Of a stretch of 64,000 bases of DNA, positions 38,663 to 48,472 are shown one piece after another. The translations under genes and the position numbers were made by a program. Under the pieces are notes generated by a model. It made no database searches. It was not told where the DNA came from and saw nothing but the letters and a program-made list of their open reading frames with translations. The first letter of the stretch is position 1, and each line of letters begins with the position of its first letter. Source of the stretch: Clostridium ragsdalei P11 (GTDB taxonomy: Bacteria > Bacillota > Clostridia > Clostridiales > Clostridiaceae); NCBI RefSeq assembly GCF_001675165.1, contig NZ_LROS01000002.1, forward strand, positions 1 through 64,000, in the 5' to 3' direction.

Positions 38663-40486
38663 GTTTTTAGAGTACCTATGAGGAATTGAAACTATCTAGG
38701 ATACTGACCTTGCACCAAATCAACCAAAAGTTTTTAGAGTACCTATGAGGAATTGAAACAAGCAATAGTAAACAAAACTAAAATACCCCATCTAAGTTTT
38801 TAGAGTACCTATGAGGAATTGAAACCTCCTAATGGTGATATTGAAGCTGGAGGTGTAATTGGTTTTTAGAGTACCTATGAGGAATTGAAACACAGCATCA
38901 ATAGTTTTAGCTCCAGTACCTTCAATAGTTTTTAGAGTACCTATGAGGAATTGAAACCATTATTTTCAACAGCAAAATCATAAAAATATTTAGGGTTTTT
39001 AGAGTACCTATGAGGAATTGAAACTTTTAACCGCCTTGTCAATAGCATCTGGAATAGTATAGTTTTTAGAGTACCTATGAGGAATTGAAACCGGAGGGTG
39101 TTAGTATGATGACTTTGGTTTCTAATGCGTTTTTAGAGTACCTATGAGGAATTGAAACTAGCACCAGTAGAAGTTTGTTCAAACGCATATTTGCCGTTTT
39201 TAGAGTACCTATGAGGAATTGAAACCTAACCCAGTCCTGTACCTTAGACCTAATAGAAGAAGCGTTTTTAGAGTACCTATGAGGAATTGAAACTAATAGA
39301 AGCTTCACTATCTGCATATCTAAGACCCAAGTTTTTAGAGTACCTATGAGGAATTGAAACCTTTATTGTGGGTAAGTAAAAGAAAAAAAATAGCAGTTTT
39401 TAGAGTACCTATGAGGAATTGAAACTTATTTAATAGCTTTTATCCAACGCATAACAAACTGAGTTTTTAGAGTACCTATGAGGAATTGAAACGCATCTGT
39501 AGAGCCATCTGTTAAGTTTTGTGCTGTGTTTTTAGAGTACCTATGAGGAATTGAAACCCAGATATAGAACCCTCTAAACCACCAAAATCTCCAGGTTTTT
39601 AGAGTACCTATGAGGAATTGAAACTGATAAAACTTTAAAGTAGTTGTGCTACCTTGTGCATGTTTTTAGAGTACCTATGAGGAATTGAAACACGCCATAC
39701 TTCCAAACAATGAAAGCACCTAAAATAGTTTTTAGAGTACCTATGAGGAATTGAAACAATAATAAGGAGTGTTTTTATGATATATCTTTATGTTTTTAGA
39801 GTACCTATGAGGAATTGAAACACAAAACATAAGAAAACAAAAACACAACAAGTCCAAGTTTTTAGAGTACCTATGAGGAATTGAAACAATCATGGGTAAA
39901 TCAAGCAGTAGAACAAGAAAAACGTTTTTAGAGTACCTATGAGGAATTGAAACTCATTTGACGTGTCTATAGTTACGGTTCTTTCATCGTTTTTAGAGTA
40001 CCTATGAGGAATTGAAACCGAATAGTAATATAATTTCCTCTATCCAGATGAATTCCGTTTTTAGAGTACCTATGAGGAATTGAAACTCAAACTGAGTAAC
40101 AAAAACAACGGTATAACCTAAAGTTTTTAGAGTACCTATGAGGAATTGAAACAATGAATATAGTAGCATTAGTAATGCTAACATTTATAGTTTTTAGAGT
40201 ACCTATGAGGAATTGAAACGGAGAAAAAGACACAGAACTTAGTAAAGATGGTAAAGGTTTTTAGAGTACCTATGAGGAATTGAAACCAAATGTACTGTAT
40301 GTGGTGAAGTAATTTACTTAGACGTTTTTAGAGTACCTATGAGGAATTGAAACATCGGTGAGCAAGTTTCACTCGAAATTAAAGCAACCGTTTTTAGAGT
40401 ACCTATAAGGAATTGAAACTTTATTTTATCTTGGACTGCTTGAATTCTATTTTCAAGTTTTTAGAATACCTATGAGGAATTAAGAA
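38663..40486 (+). CRISPR. Type I-B CRISPR array, 28 repeats and 27 spacers
   Basis: The 30-nt repeats begin GTTTTTAGAGTACC and end GAGGAATTGAAAC. Twenty-six are identical from 38663 on; the 27th (40390) has one change. The 28th (40457-40486) has GAATACC and loses the GAAAC end, marking the distal end. Spacers are 34-38 nt. The leader and decay pattern give + strand transcription, with new spacers added on the left. Two spacers (39092 and 39758) contain an RBS followed by ATG, so they probably come from gene starts. The trailer (40487 to about 40620) is nearly repeated after the mini-array at 50001. I matched no spacer to a known phage. Confidence 0.98.
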
Positions 40487-40790
40487 GTTAGTGGTAAGTT
40501 AAAAGTGATAAGTATAAAATTAAGAGTTGATAGTGAAAAATTAATAGTTGAGGAAAGTATAGAGTTGAAATAACGAAGAATAAACAATAATTGATATTTA
40601 GACTTTGAACTTTGTTATTTATTTTTAAATAGTCAAGAATTAGATTTTTAAAGTATCATAATCTATTAGTTACAATGGATTGGGGTACTTTTTATTTTAT
40701 TTCTGTATGCAATAGAAAAGAACATAAGTTTGTATAGAATTGTAATTCATGGCAAAACTAATACTAAATTTTATATTTTAGTGGAAAGAG

Positions 40791-41102
40791 ATGATTGCTG
40801 TGGATTATAATAAAATTGAAGACGCAGTACTTAAAAAAGTACTTGGTATATTTGAGCAGAGCACAGTGAATTTTTTAACATATATACTAAAATAATTGCC
40901 CCTGCGGAGACGAAAATAAAGAATATAGAAATAAACTAAAAGAAAATCAGATATGATTATGAGACCATTAGTTAAAAAGTTTAAAAAAGTTCCTCAGGAG
41001 TATATTTACAGGATAAAGTCTCTTCCAGATAAAACACTTGAATGTATAGCAACTGATATATTTGATATGGAAAGCGTGGAGGACTTGAAAAAATATTTTT
41101 AG
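40791..41102 (+). pseudogene. Remnant of an Rpn/DUF4351-type gene
   Basis: Two short frames survive. The one at 40791-40895 starts MIAVDYNKIEDAVLKK. The other at 40953-41102 (49 codons) ends LPDKTLECIATDIFDMESVE followed by DLKKYF, which is a typical DUF4351 C-terminus of Rpn-family nuclease/transposase-like proteins. The middle of the gene is missing. It lies between the array trailer and the second leader. The remainder of 40487-41121 shows no gene. Confidence 0.6.
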
Positions 41103-41121
41103 AAGTTGTATAATTTTTTTC

Positions 41122-41266
41122 GTCGACCCCAGGGAGTGTAAAAATCCCCTGGGGGTCGACAATTTTTATGTTTGCAGGAAATTAGTGGTTTGAGATTGAT
41201 TTTTACGATTTTTACGGAAATTTTCTCAAATATTACGTTTTTAGAGTACCTATGAGAAATTGAAAT
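41122..41266 (+). CRISPR. Orphan leader and single degenerate repeat upstream of cas6
   Basis: Hairpin GTCGACCCC ... GGGGGTCGAC (41122-41160) is followed by leader sequence very similar to that at 49794-49866. A single repeat at 41237-41266 differs from consensus only at position 21 (G to A) and the last base (C to T). No second repeat is recognisable. The cas6 start is 75 nt downstream, so this lies in the cas operon promoter/leader. It may be a decayed array or a regulatory crRNA-like unit. Confidence 0.75.
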
Positions 41267-41341
41267 TTAAATAAAAATAAAGGATTTTGCTTTCTTTTGC
41301 AGAAATATTTAACAAAGAAATATAAAAATATTGGAGGAAAA

Positions 41342-42103
41342 ATGAGAATAATAATAACTTTTGAATTTAATAAACCGCTTGTGCTTAACATACAATACAA
41401 TCACATAATACAAGCTGTACTCCTTAACTGGCTAAATGATGAAAATTATCAAAGATTTATCCATGACACTGGATATGAAGTTGGTAATAGAAGATATAAA
41501 TTATATACATTTTCGAGACTTCAGGGAAGGTTCCATATAGATCCTGGTCAAGGAACAATTACCTATTATGACGAAGCAAAACTTGAAGTTGCATCCCAGG
41601 ATGATAAATTTTTAAACTATCTTGTAAATGGAGTTATTATAAAAGATAATGTCAAGATTGGCAATAATATTGTACATATAAAAAATATAAGATGTATAAA
41701 TTATATTTTAGATTCTGGCTCAAAGGTATATACTAAATCTCCTATTACGGTATATAGTACCTTTAAAATTTCAGATAAAAAGAAAACTTATTATTATAGT
41801 CCTTTTGAAAACGAATTTTCAAAACTTATAAGAGAAAACCTTATAAAAAAATATGAAGCTATGTATAATAAATATCCTGCAGATGACAGTTTTGAAATAA
41901 ATTATATTAAAAATTCTAAATTAAAAGAAAAAGTTGTGATTTATAAAGATACAGTTATAAAGGGATGGGTTGGTGAATTTGTTTTAAATGGTTCAAAGGA
42001 ACTCATAAATATTGGATACAATTCTGGACTTGGCTCAAAAAATTCCCAGGGGTTTGGCTGCATAGCAAAGTGCAAAAATATGGAGGCGAAAGTAAATGCT
42101 TGA
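41342..42103 (+). CDS. cas6: CRISPR endoribonuclease Cas6
   Basis: A 253-residue RAMP nuclease that cuts the pre-crRNA within repeats. An early histidine (in YNHIIQAVLLNWL, about residue 20) is a catalytic candidate, and the C-terminal glycine-rich loop GLGSKNSQGFGC is typical. Start at 41342 follows TTGGAGG. First gene of the cas operon, overlapping cas8b by 8 nt. Confidence 0.93.
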   Translation: MRIIITFEFNKPLVLNIQYNHIIQAVLLNWLNDENYQRFIHDTGYEVGNRRYKLYTFSRLQGRFHIDPGQGTITYYDEAKLEVASQDDKFLNYLVNGVIIKDNVKIGNNIVHIKNIRCINYILDSGSKVYTKSPITVYSTFKISDKKKTYYYSPFENEFSKLIRENLIKKYEAMYNKYPADDSFEINYIKNSKLKEKVVIYKDTVIKGWVGEFVLNGSKELINIGYNSGLGSKNSQGFGCIAKCKNMEAKVNA

Positions 42104-44039
42104 AGGGATAATTCAAATAGGAAATTCCATGCTTTCTTCTGGTGGAGATATGATTTCTAATCTAGTCAAAGATGTACCATCCCAAAATAGAAAAGGAAAG
42201 CAAATGCATGTGCTGAAATTTTGCTTTAATACGCAAAAAGACGAATTTAAATTAGATGCCAGAGAAGAAATTGACAGTGGTACAGCTTTAAAATATGCAT
42301 TTATAGGTTCTGCAGATGGTCCTGCATCTCCCCAATGGTTTGCAACCAGTAGTTCATATTTGTATCATATAACTGAAACTTTAAGTAATTTGACTAAAGT
42401 GGATCTGGGAGACGAATTAAATAAAAAATTAAAAGCTATATTTGAAAATTATTATGTTGACCTGGGAGATGGATTTAAACCTAAAAATAGATATATTTTA
42501 AATTACAAAAAGTATGGAGTTGGAGAGGAAGATGTCTTGGAAACATTAGATAAAGTTGAAGAAGAAGAAACTGAAAAAGATGAAAAACAAAGGTATAAAA
42601 ATATAACATCATCATTAAAAAAAGCTTATTCTAGGGAATTTGAAAATTATGTTAAAACTGAATTTGATATAAAAAAGGATGAAATAGGTCTTTATACTAT
42701 TTTAGTAGATGGCACACCATTGAGTGATTTCAAAGAATATAGACAAGCAATTTTAAAAAGTAAACAAGGAAACAAAAGCAGTAAGAAAATCAAAGGCTTC
42801 TGCAGTATGTGTGGAAGCAGTGAAAATTTAACGTCAGACTTATCTAGGATGAAAATAAAATATTACACTACAAACCAGATCATATTTGCAAGTGAACTTA
42901 AAAGTTATGATAAAAATATGCTTTTATGTAGCAATTGTCTCAATAAACTCACATCAGGAGAAAATTATATAAAAAATAAATTAAATACAAGACTTGTAGG
43001 ATTTACAGTTTATTTAATTCCTCATTTCATAGTTGGAAGTCCCATGAATAAAAAAGATTTGGATAAAGTATCTGATAATATTCAGTATTCTTTTAATACG
43101 GTAAAGAATTTAACTGGAGTAGATGATTTAAAAACTGAAATTCAAAATATAGTGGATATGAGAAATGGAGATACGTATTTTTTAATAAATATAATGTTTT
43201 ATAAAAAATCCAATCAGGCAACAAAAATTCAAAAGCTGATTAAAGATGTAAATCCGTCAGTATTTCAGAAAATCATGGATAATTATTATACTGTTGCTAA
43301 GTTAGGTAGAAAAATCATGGGAATAAACTATAAACTCAACATAGACTTGCAAACGTTTTACTTTATGACACCTGTCAGACTCAAAAATTCTGAGCCTATG
43401 AATTACAGAAAACTTCTCCAGATGTATGATGCTATTTTGACACAAAGGAGTTTGAAACTGGATGAATTTATAAGGGGAGTTATTTCATGTGCTAAAATTG
43501 AATTTTTTGACGAAGAGGGTTACAACGTAAATGGAAAATCAGGTATATATAACACTATACTTAAAGCTAATTTTTGTATAAAGTTTTTAGAATATATGGG
43601 ATGTATAGAGGAAGGAGAAAAAATGGATATTTCTAATTTGAAGGTTAAAGATGATTTGAAAGTTTATATTTTAAATATGGGATATGATGAACAGCAAAGT
43701 GCCATGTTTTTACTTGGATGCCTTATAGGTGAAATAGGAAATGCACAGTATAAAAGGATGGGGGAAGACAGAAAGCCGATTTTGAATAAACTTAATTTTG
43801 GTGGAGTTGATAAGAACAAAGTTATAAGACTTACCAATGAAGTTTTCAACAAACTTATTCAGGAAAAAATAAGGAAATACAATGAAGTTACTTTTTCAGA
43901 GTGCAAAAGACTCATGGATGCAAACAAAAATTTATGGAAATTAAATAAACATGAGAATTTGTTTTATATATTATCTGGTTATAGTTATGATACTACAAAA
44001 GCAATGTTAAATAAGGGAGGAAAAGAAAATGAACAATAG
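42096..44039 (+). CDS. cas8b: Type I-B Cascade large subunit Cas8b (Csh1/TM1802 type)
   Basis: A 647-residue large subunit that should recognise the PAM and support target unwinding. A zinc-finger-like pair, CSMCGS (near residue 233) and LCSNCLN (near 287), is typical of the TM1802/Csh1 branch. It overlaps cas6 before it and cas7 after it, in canonical I-B order. No separate small subunit gene is seen; in I-B it can be made from an internal start. Confidence 0.88.
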   Translation: MLEGIIQIGNSMLSSGGDMISNLVKDVPSQNRKGKQMHVLKFCFNTQKDEFKLDAREEIDSGTALKYAFIGSADGPASPQWFATSSSYLYHITETLSNLTKVDLGDELNKKLKAIFENYYVDLGDGFKPKNRYILNYKKYGVGEEDVLETLDKVEEEETEKDEKQRYKNITSSLKKAYSREFENYVKTEFDIKKDEIGLYTILVDGTPLSDFKEYRQAILKSKQGNKSSKKIKGFCSMCGSSENLTSDLSRMKIKYYTTNQIIFASELKSYDKNMLLCSNCLNKLTSGENYIKNKLNTRLVGFTVYLIPHFIVGSPMNKKDLDKVSDNIQYSFNTVKNLTGVDDLKTEIQNIVDMRNGDTYFLINIMFYKKSNQATKIQKLIKDVNPSVFQKIMDNYYTVAKLGRKIMGINYKLNIDLQTFYFMTPVRLKNSEPMNYRKLLQMYDAILTQRSLKLDEFIRGVISCAKIEFFDEEGYNVNGKSGIYNTILKANFCIKFLEYMGCIEEGEKMDISNLKVKDDLKVYILNMGYDEQQSAMFLLGCLIGEIGNAQYKRMGEDRKPILNKLNFGGVDKNKVIRLTNEVFNKLIQEKIRKYNEVTFSECKRLMDANKNLWKLNKHENLFYILSGYSYDTTKAMLNKGGKENEQ

Positions 44040-44904
44040 TGAAATATTATATCTATATGATGCAAAGCTTACAAATCCAAATGGAGATCCTGATGAAGAA
44101 AATAGGCCACGTATGGATTATGAAAGGGATATAAATCTTGTTTCTGATTTGAGAATTAAAAGGTACATAAGGGATTACCTGCTGGATAAAGGTTATGAGT
44201 TGTTTGTTTCAAAAGTTGATGATAAAGCAGTAACTGCAAAAGTAAGGATAGATAAACTTGGAAGTAGTGATGTTGATACAATATTGGACAAACTTATAGA
44301 TGTAAGGCTTTTCGGGGCAACTATTCCTATAAAAAATGATAATAAAAATTTTATAGGACCTGTACAATTCAATTGGGGGTATTCACTCAATAAAGTAGAA
44401 GTGCTGGAGGCAAGTATAACATCACATTTTGCATCAGGAGAAGGGAATAAGCAGGGTGCTATAGGAAAAGACTATAGAGTTAAATATTCATTCATTGCCT
44501 TTAGTGGAGTTATAAGTGGAAAGAGGGCAGAGCATACAAAATTAAAAGAAGAAGATGTTGCAGTTTTAGATAAGGCTATGAGGTATGCCATACCGGAACT
44601 TGCTACAAGGAGTAAAATAGGACAGTATCCAAGACTTTATCTGAGGGCTGAATATAAAGATAATGAAACTATACTTGGAGACTTGAGAGACTATTTAAAA
44701 TTTTCTTCTGAAGATGAAAGTGTAAGGGATATAAAAGAAATAACTTTGGATATAACAGAACTTGTAGAATTTCTTAATAAAAACAAAGATAGAATTTTCA
44801 AGCTGCATTATTTTGCAGATGAAAAATTAAAACTTATACTCAATGGAAAAACGGTTAATTTCAAGGAGGCATTTAGTAGTTTCCCACTAAATGAAGTAAA
44901 GTAA
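44029..44904 (+). CDS. cas7: Cascade backbone protein Cas7 (Csh2)
   Basis: A 291-residue protein forming the crRNA-binding filament. The N-terminus with AKLTNPNGDPDEENRPRMD is the hallmark of Csh2/Cas7, and GPVQFNWGYS near residue 108 is also typical. RBS GGGAGG; overlaps cas8b by 11 nt. Confidence 0.95.
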   Translation: MNNSEILYLYDAKLTNPNGDPDEENRPRMDYERDINLVSDLRIKRYIRDYLLDKGYELFVSKVDDKAVTAKVRIDKLGSSDVDTILDKLIDVRLFGATIPIKNDNKNFIGPVQFNWGYSLNKVEVLEASITSHFASGEGNKQGAIGKDYRVKYSFIAFSGVISGKRAEHTKLKEEDVAVLDKAMRYAIPELATRSKIGQYPRLYLRAEYKDNETILGDLRDYLKFSSEDESVRDIKEITLDITELVEFLNKNKDRIFKLHYFADEKLKLILNGKTVNFKEAFSSFPLNEVK

Positions 44905-44914
44905 GGTGAAAAAT

Positions 44915-45637
44915 ATGGATTTATTGATATTAAAATTGAAAGGAAAATTTGCACACTTTAGAAAATTTTATACCAATTCATCTTCACTTTCCTATTCTGT
45001 ACCTCCGAGGACGACTGTGGTAGGTCTCATAGCAGCTGTCCTAGGTTATGAAAGGAACAGCTATTATGAGCTTTTTTCTAAAAATAATTTTAATGTATCC
45101 ATAAAAAAAGATGGCTGCATAAGAAAGATAATGCAAAGTGTAAATTATATTAAAGCTACAAGTCCAAAGAATATATTTTGTCCCAAAGATCATACCCAGA
45201 TTCCTGTAGAAATTTTAACTGGAGATGATGGAGTCAAGTATACTATTTATATAAACTGTGAAGATAAAAGCTTGATGGATGAATTGGAACGTAGAGTAAA
45301 GGATAACAAATATGTTTATTCTCCATATTTAGGAGCTGCACCATTTAATTGCAGTTTTGAATTTTGCAATAGACTTGATGTACAACTTGAAAAGAGCAAT
45401 GAATCGGTACAGGTATCCACGCTTGTAAATTCAAAATACATTGCTCCTGGAAGCATAGACATATTTGAAGATGACAATCTTAAGCTTTTAAAAGAAAGAA
45501 TGCCTGTGGAATTTTTAAAGGATAGGGAAATAGGAGATATGGCTTCCTATATTTATGACGAAAATGGACATCCTCTGAAATTAAAACTTAACACTGAATT
45601 TGTAAAGCTCGAAGATGAAAACATAGTATTTATGTAG
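44915..45637 (+). CDS. cas5: Cascade subunit Cas5
   Basis: A 240-residue RAMP protein that binds the crRNA 5' handle. The N-terminal LKLKGKFAHFRKFYTNSS and SVPPRTTVVGLIAAVLG are diagnostic of Cas5b. ATG at 44915 is preferred because AAGGTG lies 6 nt upstream; GTG at 44906 is part of that site. Confidence 0.93.
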   Translation: MDLLILKLKGKFAHFRKFYTNSSSLSYSVPPRTTVVGLIAAVLGYERNSYYELFSKNNFNVSIKKDGCIRKIMQSVNYIKATSPKNIFCPKDHTQIPVEILTGDDGVKYTIYINCEDKSLMDELERRVKDNKYVYSPYLGAAPFNCSFEFCNRLDVQLEKSNESVQVSTLVNSKYIAPGSIDIFEDDNLKLLKERMPVEFLKDREIGDMASYIYDENGHPLKLKLNTEFVKLEDENIVFM

Positions 45638-45648
45638 GAGATGGTAGT

Positions 45649-47961
45649 ATGAAATTTTATTCACATCCAGATAAATTGATTCTAACTCATCTTATGGAGG
45701 TTAATAAAATATCCCGGGCTTATTGTGATAAAAAATATAAAAAAGCAGAAGAAATATTGAGTTTTACCCATGATTTTGGCAAGTATACAACTTTTTTTCA
45801 AAGATACATTTTAAGTAAAGATAAAACTAAAAATGATTTGAACAGCCATGGCTTTATTTCTGCTTTATTCGGGGTATTTATTGCCCTCGATTTTTATGAT
45901 GACAATGCAATACCCGTTTTTATATACAATTGTATACTCCATCATCATGGCAGTATAAAAAATGTCGATATGAATCTGCCTAAGAATTTTAGAAGTCATA
46001 GAATAGATAAACCTGAACTTAGAGAAAAAGTGGATATTGCCTATGAACAAATAGAAGATATGGAAAAAAATAAAGAATTTATAAAAAGTGATTATAAAAC
46101 AATTGGATATGATAAGTATTTTGATGAATTTATATCTCAAAAACCTATTGAAAAAATTTTAAACAGGCTAAAAAAGCTCCAGTATAAATTTGAATATTAC
46201 AACGAAAGTGGGGAAGATTATTTTATAAGTCAGATGTTATATAGTTCACTTATTGCAGCTGACAAAATCAGCGCTTCAAATATAGAACTCCCGGAAATAA
46301 AATTTGCAAATTTCAATATACTAAATGAAACTAAAAATAAAAAATTCAAAAATGACTCTAGAAATGATATGAATTTAATTAGAAGCCAAATATTTGATGA
46401 AGTTCAAGAGCAAATCAAAAGCGTTTACGAAAATAATAAAATATTTTCCATAACAGCACCTACAGGGACAGGTAAAACCTATTGCGGATTTTTTGCAGCT
46501 TTAAAACTTAAAGAACTTTTGGGAGAAGACAGAAAAATAATATATTCGCTTCCGTTTACATCTATAATAAATCAAAACTATTCTTCAATATATTCACTTT
46601 TTAAGAATATACCTAATTTTGAAAATGAAAGCAGTGAGTATATAATAAAACATCACAGCCTTGCAGACATCGAATACAGTAGTGAACATGAGGATTATAC
46701 AAAAATCAAAGCTGAAATGTTAATAGAAAATTGGAACAGCGGAATAGTAATTACAACTTTTGTCCAGCTCCTTGAAACTTTAATAGGCAATAAAAACAGG
46801 ATGCTTAAAAAATTCAATGCACTATATAAATCAATAATTATTTTAGATGAGGTACAAGCTATAGATATAAAATATTTAAAGCTCGTAGAATTTATTCTTA
46901 CTGCAGCCAGCAAATATCTTGATTGTAGGATAATAATGATGACTGCAACTAAACCACTTATACTTTCAGATGCAGCGGAACTTTTAAGTGATAATAAAAA
47001 ATATTTTAATATGTTTAATAGAACTTCTATTATTCCAAGGCTTGAACCAATTAAGATAGAAAATTTTATAGAAGAATTTTACGACAACATGGAAGATAAA
47101 TCCTACCTTATAATATGCAATACCATAGCACAATCATTAAAAATTTATAAAGAACTTAAAAACAGCGGCAGAAAAGTTTTGTATTTGTCAACTAATATTT
47201 TGCCATGTCATAGGAAGAAAAGGATAGATGAAGTAACAAAGATGCTGGAAAATAATGAAAAAATAATACTTGTTTCAACCCAGGTTGTAGAAGCGGGAGT
47301 TGACTTTGATTTTGACGTTGTAATAAGGGACATAGCGCCTATTGATTCAATAATACAAGCGGCAGGTAGATGCAACAGAAATGGGAAAAAGAAAGGTGGA
47401 AATGTGTTTGTTTATTCCATGATTGATAATAGTGGTTCATATTATGGTACCAGAGTTTACGGACATACCTTAATAGATATAAGTAAAGGCATTTTATATG
47501 ATAAAAAGTGCATAGAGGAAAGAGAATATTTTGATCTTATCGGAAAGTATTTTATTGAAGTTGATAAAAATAAATCGCATGAGGTTTCTGAAAAATTTAA
47601 AGAATCAATTATAAAAATGTATTTTAGTGATAAAGACTATAGTATAGATAAATTTTCGCTTATAAATGAAAATGACAATTATGTGGATGTATTTTTTAGA
47701 ATTAATGATGAAGCTGAAGAAATATACAATAAGCTTTTAAAGGCTATAAGTATTAAAGAAATTGAAGCTAAGAGTGAAAAAATGCTTGAAATAAAAAACA
47801 AAGTTAGAGAATACACTTTATCTATTCCTCTTAAATATGTTGATAGAGTAAATGACAAAAATGATATTATATTGAATTTACCTAAAAGTGCATGTGAAGT
47901 ATATTATGACGATATGACAGGCTATAAGAGAGAAGAGGAAGAAGATTTTTTTGTTATGTAG
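45649..47961 (+). CDS. cas3: CRISPR helicase-nuclease Cas3
   Basis: A 770-residue effector that unwinds and degrades target DNA. The N-terminal HD nuclease has H14, H41/D42 (in THDFGKY) and the LHHHGS cluster near residue 105. The SF2 helicase has motif I APTGTGKT (270-277), motif II DEVQ (400-403, in place of DEVH/DEAH), MTAT and the motif V-VI segments VSTQVVEAGVDFD and QAAGRCNRNG. HD and helicase are fused, as usual. Confidence 0.96.
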   Translation: MKFYSHPDKLILTHLMEVNKISRAYCDKKYKKAEEILSFTHDFGKYTTFFQRYILSKDKTKNDLNSHGFISALFGVFIALDFYDDNAIPVFIYNCILHHHGSIKNVDMNLPKNFRSHRIDKPELREKVDIAYEQIEDMEKNKEFIKSDYKTIGYDKYFDEFISQKPIEKILNRLKKLQYKFEYYNESGEDYFISQMLYSSLIAADKISASNIELPEIKFANFNILNETKNKKFKNDSRNDMNLIRSQIFDEVQEQIKSVYENNKIFSITAPTGTGKTYCGFFAALKLKELLGEDRKIIYSLPFTSIINQNYSSIYSLFKNIPNFENESSEYIIKHHSLADIEYSSEHEDYTKIKAEMLIENWNSGIVITTFVQLLETLIGNKNRMLKKFNALYKSIIILDEVQAIDIKYLKLVEFILTAASKYLDCRIIMMTATKPLILSDAAELLSDNKKYFNMFNRTSIIPRLEPIKIENFIEEFYDNMEDKSYLIICNTIAQSLKIYKELKNSGRKVLYLSTNILPCHRKKRIDEVTKMLENNEKIILVSTQVVEAGVDFDFDVVIRDIAPIDSIIQAAGRCNRNGKKKGGNVFVYSMIDNSGSYYGTRVYGHTLIDISKGILYDKKCIEEREYFDLIGKYFIEVDKNKSHEVSEKFKESIIKMYFSDKDYSIDKFSLINENDNYVDVFFRINDEAEEIYNKLLKAISIKEIEAKSEKMLEIKNKVREYTLSIPLKYVDRVNDKNDIILNLPKSACEVYYDDMTGYKREEEEDFFVM

Positions 47962-47971
47962 GGGTGGTATT

Positions 47972-48463
47972 ATGGATATCAATGGAACAATGCTTTGGTA
48001 TTACAATGTATGCAAACGTGAAGTCTGGCTTATGTCAAGATCAATAGTTCCTGACCAGCACGATGAAAATGTGGATATAGGGCGTTTTATACATGAACGT
48101 ACATACAAGAGGAATAATAAGGAAATCAGTTTTGGAAATGTTAAATTTGATGTGATTTTTAAATCTAAAAAACAGATAACAATTGGAGAAACGAAAAAGA
48201 CTTCAAAATATGCTGAAGCTTCAAAATGGCAGCTTATGTATTATTTAAATCAGTTGAAAGATGCAGGTATAAATGCAAAAGGAGTTTTACTTTATCCAGA
48301 GGAAAAAAAGAGGACAGAAATAGAGCTAACTGATGAATCTCAGGAAAAGCTCCAAAGAATGTGTTTGGATATAGAAAAAATATGTGCACTTAAACGTCCC
48401 CCTTCTGTTAAAAAGGTACCATTTTGTAAAAAGTGTGCTTATAGGCAATATTGTTATTCATAG
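47972..48463 (+). CDS. cas4: CRISPR adaptation nuclease Cas4
   Basis: A 163-residue RecB-like exonuclease with an Fe-S cluster that selects spacers with a correct PAM. The cysteines are C11 (in YNVCKREVW) and the C-terminal set in PFCKKCAYRQYCYS. The nuclease core contains KFDVIFKS and TIGETKKT. Start at 47972 follows AGGGGTGG and overlaps the end of cas3. Confidence 0.94.
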   Translation: MDINGTMLWYYNVCKREVWLMSRSIVPDQHDENVDIGRFIHERTYKRNNKEISFGNVKFDVIFKSKKQITIGETKKTSKYAEASKWQLMYYLNQLKDAGINAKGVLLYPEEKKRTEIELTDESQEKLQRMCLDIEKICALKRPPSVKKVPFCKKCAYRQYCYS

Positions 48464-48472
48464 GAGGCAGAG

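Noticed and set aside
39075-40184. Open frames on the minus strand within the CRISPR array
   Set aside because: They are repeat translations (recurrent FQFLIGTLKT-like units) and not genes.
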